From NCBI GenBank assembly GCA_005880075.1, contig VBJT01000096.1:4530-10970 (forward strand): a DNA stretch of 6,441 bases, written 5' to 3'. The notes under the pieces were generated by a model that searched no databases, was not told the origin of the DNA, and saw only the letters and a list, made by a program, of their open reading frames with translations. Positions within the stretch are counted from its first letter, which is position 1. Every line of letters begins with the position of its first letter. The DNA comes from Chloroflexota bacterium. GTDB taxonomy: Bacteria > Chloroflexota > Dehalococcoidia > SM23-28-2 > RBG-16-64-32. Positions 5,155 through 6,441 of this stretch are shown here, in pieces. The position numbers and the translations under genes are program-made.

Positions 5155-5202
5155 CCGTCACGCCAACCCTGCCCCAATAGCAACCTTACCGGAGGTGCGA
5201 CT

Positions 5203-5709
5203 GTGTTCAGGTATTTTCCTTTATTGCTGCTTGCGTGCGCGCTTGCGTTCCTCTCCCTGCGAGGACCGGCCCCGGCCAACGCCGTGGCTGTCCCCGACTA
5301 TGTGACGACGGGCGGCTGGTTCACCGAACCACCTTTCATCCTCAACGACACGAACGAAAAGGTGAACTTTGGAGCCGTGCTTCAGTGCGACGCCCCGTTC
5401 GACCAGCCGAACCAGCTGATCATCCACTACGGCGACCACGCGGAGTTCAAGCTGGATAGGCTTACCTCAGCGAGCTGCACGCTGAATAACCCGAACGACC
5501 CCAACTCCGGCGGTCAGTTTCTGGGCCACGGCGTTGGCCAGTGTAATGGCGCGCCCGCTACCGCGCTCACGATCCAGTTAATCGATGCGGGTCAGGGCAA
5601 TTCGCCTGATCTCGCCCGCTTCGCGGTGAGCGGAGCGCCGGGCTGCGTATTCGCGCAGTCCTCCCCAAACCCGGTTGAGGGAGGCCAGATCACCCTGCAC
5701 GCCCACTAG
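5203..5709 (+). CDS. small secreted protein, four mature cysteines, post-COAP-like beta domain (tentative)
   Basis: A 168-residue exported protein beginning with GTG; GGAGGT (5191-5196) sits 6 bases upstream. Residues 1-27 form a signal peptide: FRYF n-region, LLLLACALAFLSL core, cut after ANA (25-27). Cys12 in the core is an unlikely lipobox. The mature part (28-168) has Cys at 62, 92, 114 and 148, enough for two disulfides, fitting an extracellular fold. The order TTGGWF (35-40), VNFGAVLQ (54-61), LIIHYGDHAEFKL (72-84), TSASC (88-92), GHGVGQCNG (108-116), LTIQLIDAGQGNSPDLARFAVSG (122-144) resembles the beta-sandwich post-COAP-1-type domain: GGGWF, NFG, dH, NG and the D.G..D.F motif. That match is from memory and tentative. 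Its role is unknown; a cell-surface or adhesion-related part is plausible. It is divergent from the CHRD gene and is followed by two hairpins. Confidence 0.75.
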   Translation: MFRYFPLLLLACALAFLSLRGPAPANAVAVPDYVTTGGWFTEPPFILNDTNEKVNFGAVLQCDAPFDQPNQLIIHYGDHAEFKLDRLTSASCTLNNPNDPNSGGQFLGHGVGQCNGAPATALTIQLIDAGQGNSPDLARFAVSGAPGCVFAQSSPNPVEGGQITLHAH

Positions 5710-5717
5710 GGCACGTA

Positions 5718-5734
5718 GGGCCCGGCATGGGCCC
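5718..5734 (+). terminator. hairpin just after the small secreted-protein gene
   Basis: GGGCCC (5718-5723) pairs with GGGCCC (5729-5734) around GGCAT, 8 bases after the stop codon. No T run follows, so it is not a standard intrinsic terminator; it may protect the 3' end of the mRNA or act with the larger hairpin downstream. Confidence 0.35.
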
Positions 5735-5758
5735 GCAGTCACGAATCGAATACGGAAG

Positions 5759-5809
5759 GGCAGTTTCGCCGCTTGCTTCTCCCCGCGGGGAGCGAGCGAC
5801 GAAGCTGCC
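5759..5809 (+). repeat. large imperfect hairpin upstream of the response regulator
   Basis: Bases 5759-5777 pair with 5791-5809 in 19 positions with two G-U wobbles (5764 with 5804, 5774 with 5794) and one C-A mismatch (5769). After a 3-base bulge (5778-5780), CCCC (5781-5784) pairs with GGGG (5787-5790) at the tip. The core CTCCCCGCGGGGAG (5779-5792) is itself a perfect palindrome. No T run follows. It may end or stabilise the upstream message, or serve as a binding site in front of the regulator promoter. Confidence 0.6.
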
Positions 5810-5819
5810 GCGAGCGTGG

Positions 5820-5825
5820 TAAAAT
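5820..5825 (+). promoter_or_regulatory. candidate -10 box of the response-regulator gene
   Basis: TAAAAT matches TATAAT at five of six bases. No good -35 box lies 16-18 bases upstream, where the right arm of the large hairpin sits. A transcript from here would have a leader of about 90 bases before the ATG at 5924. Confidence 0.3.
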
Positions 5826-5896
5826 AGGCCCAACAGCTTATCGCGTAACAAGGGCTCCAGCCGCTTCAACCCCTTATTCCTCTGGGCACGGATGCC

Positions 5897-5928
5897 GCCT
5901 TTGCTCCGCAAGGGAGGAAGCAAATGGC
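5897..5928 (+). promoter_or_regulatory. hairpin masking the ribosome binding site and start codon of the response regulator
   Basis: In RNA, GCC (5897-5899) pairs with GGC (5926-5928), TTTGCT (5900-5905) with AGCAAA (5919-5924), and CC (5906-5907) with GG (5916-5917). Single-base bulges are at 5918 and 5925. The loop is GCAAGGGA. The ribosome binding site GGGAGG and the AUG (5924-5926) both fall in the structure, so translation could depend on opening it. Confidence 0.4.
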
Positions 5929-6346
5929 GGCTCCGCTAATCGGGATTGCCAATCATGACGCCGTGCTCATTCGTCTGCTGGACCAGGTACTGACCGAAGC
6001 CGGGTTTGACACAGTACAGCTGCCCGAAGGGGCACGAGCCTACGAAGAGATCAGGAAGCACCGGCCGGATCTCATCGTTCTAGACACGTGGCTGGAGAGC
6101 CGTGAGGCCGGTTGGATACTGTTCCAGGTGTTGCGCCTGGACCGCGAGACGAGGGAGATCCCGGTCCTGATTTGCAGTTCAGACCTTCAGGAATTCGAGA
6201 AGCGGGCGGGCTGGCTGGAGAACCACAGTCACGTGGGAGTCCTTAACAAGCCCTTCGACATTGATGTGCTAATCGCGAAGGTCCGTGAAATGCTCTCGTT
6301 GACGAAAATCTCCCCACCGGCACGGGACGGGTCCCGCCCCCAGTAG
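5924..6346 (+). CDS. single-domain response regulator (receiver domain)
   Basis: This 140-residue protein is a lone CheY-like receiver domain with no output domain. Key sites: phosphoacceptor Asp54 in LIVLDTW, Ser85 in the LICSSD switch strand, and Lys109-Pro110 in LNKPFDID. The acidic pocket normally has two adjacent acids after strand 1; here it reads IANHD, leaving only Asp12, which may alter metal binding or phosphorylation. The last 15 residues are a Pro/Arg-rich tail. It would pass a phosphoryl signal in a two-component or phosphorelay chain in the cytoplasm. ATG 5924 follows AGGGAGG (5911-5917) by 6 bases, which is a good site although it can fold into a hairpin. The next gene begins 24 bases after the stop, so the two are probably one operon; a histidine kinase partner would be typical, but only its first codons are in the window. 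Confidence 0.85.
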   Translation: MAAPLIGIANHDAVLIRLLDQVLTEAGFDTVQLPEGARAYEEIRKHRPDLIVLDTWLESREAGWILFQVLRLDRETREIPVLICSSDLQEFEKRAGWLENHSHVGVLNKPFDIDVLIAKVREMLSLTKISPPARDGSRPQ

Positions 6347-6370
6347 TCAGGGCATACCAAGGAGGTAGGT

Positions 6371-6441
6371 TTGGGTCTGTCCAGATGGCGACTCACCTGG
6401 CGTGACGACTTCGATAAAGTCGTTCTCTCGATGAGCGAGCG
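6371..6441 (+). CDS. start of a further gene, cut by the right edge
   Basis: AAGGAGGT (6359-6366) is one of the best ribosome binding sites in the window, and a TTG follows it at 6371 after 4 bases. The frame is open to the end of the window (23 codons) and reads MGLSRWRLTWRDDFDKVVLSMSER. The only nearby ATG (6385) gives a stop after six codons. The fragment is too short to identify. Its place 24 bases behind a response regulator makes a signalling partner such as a histidine kinase plausible, but nothing in the residues shows this. Confidence 0.5.
   Translation, partial: MGLSRWRLTWRDDFDKVVLSMSE

Larger units (their letters stand above)
4890..5202. other. divergent intergenic region between the two secreted-protein genes (no gene seen)
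   Basis: These 313 bases separate two oppositely oriented secreted-protein genes. I see promoter candidates for each, both ribosome binding sites, and a GC-rich fold at 5052-5078 (GAAGC with GCTTC plus CCCC with GGGG). Open frames on both strands cross the region but have no recognisable protein and run into real genes, so I do not call them. No tRNA or other RNA gene was recognised. Confidence 0.6.

Noticed and set aside
4871..5305. Open frames on both strands across the divergent intergenic region
   Set aside because: Both overlap the start regions of well-supported secreted-protein genes, contain their promoter boxes and show no domain pattern.
1..6441. CRISPR array
   Set aside because: No regularly spaced direct repeats of 20-40 bases were seen; the repeats present are inverted pairs and single hairpins.

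Overview
The window is GC-rich bacterial DNA with strong Shine-Dalgarno sites and some GTG and TTG starts. The secreted proteins at both sides and the PH-like protein resemble, from memory, proteins of Chloroflexota (Dehalococcoidia-type) metagenome genomes. That placement is inference; no rRNA or marker gene is present.

Layout. (1) Positions 1-231, minus strand: N-terminal part of a secreted protein with a TTG start, cut by the window edge. (2) 232-572: a control region with a minus-strand promoter candidate, a terminator-like hairpin, a perfect 20-bp palindrome and a long hairpin in the leader of the next gene. (3) 573-3867, plus strand: a four-gene virion cassette. It holds an HK97-fold-type major capsid protein, a baseplate/tail-fibre protein with a probable OB-fold N-terminus, an 85-residue unknown protein and a probable head-tail adaptor. 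Two intergenic elements of 93 and 95 bp, both with GTAGGG...CCCTAC ends, interrupt the cassette, and an intrinsic terminator precedes the adaptor. (4) 3871-4889, minus strand: a PH-like cytoplasmic protein and, upstream of it, a secreted CHRD-domain protein. (5) 4890-5202: divergent intergenic region with a TATAAT promoter box for the next gene. (6) 5203-5709, plus: a small secreted protein with four mature cysteines. (7) 5710-6441, plus: strong hairpins, a single-domain response regulator, and the first 23 codons of a further gene.

The virion genes sit between ordinary-looking cellular genes, with no portal, terminase, maturation protease, tail tube, integrase or lysis gene in the window. 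This fits a provirus remnant, a displaced structural module or a domesticated capsid locus. A related motif (TTACGG...CGCCGTAA) occurs at both edges of the cassette, at 354-367 and 3851-3867, and may mark its boundaries. The cassette is the best candidate for something undescribed, but the sequence alone does not prove a function.
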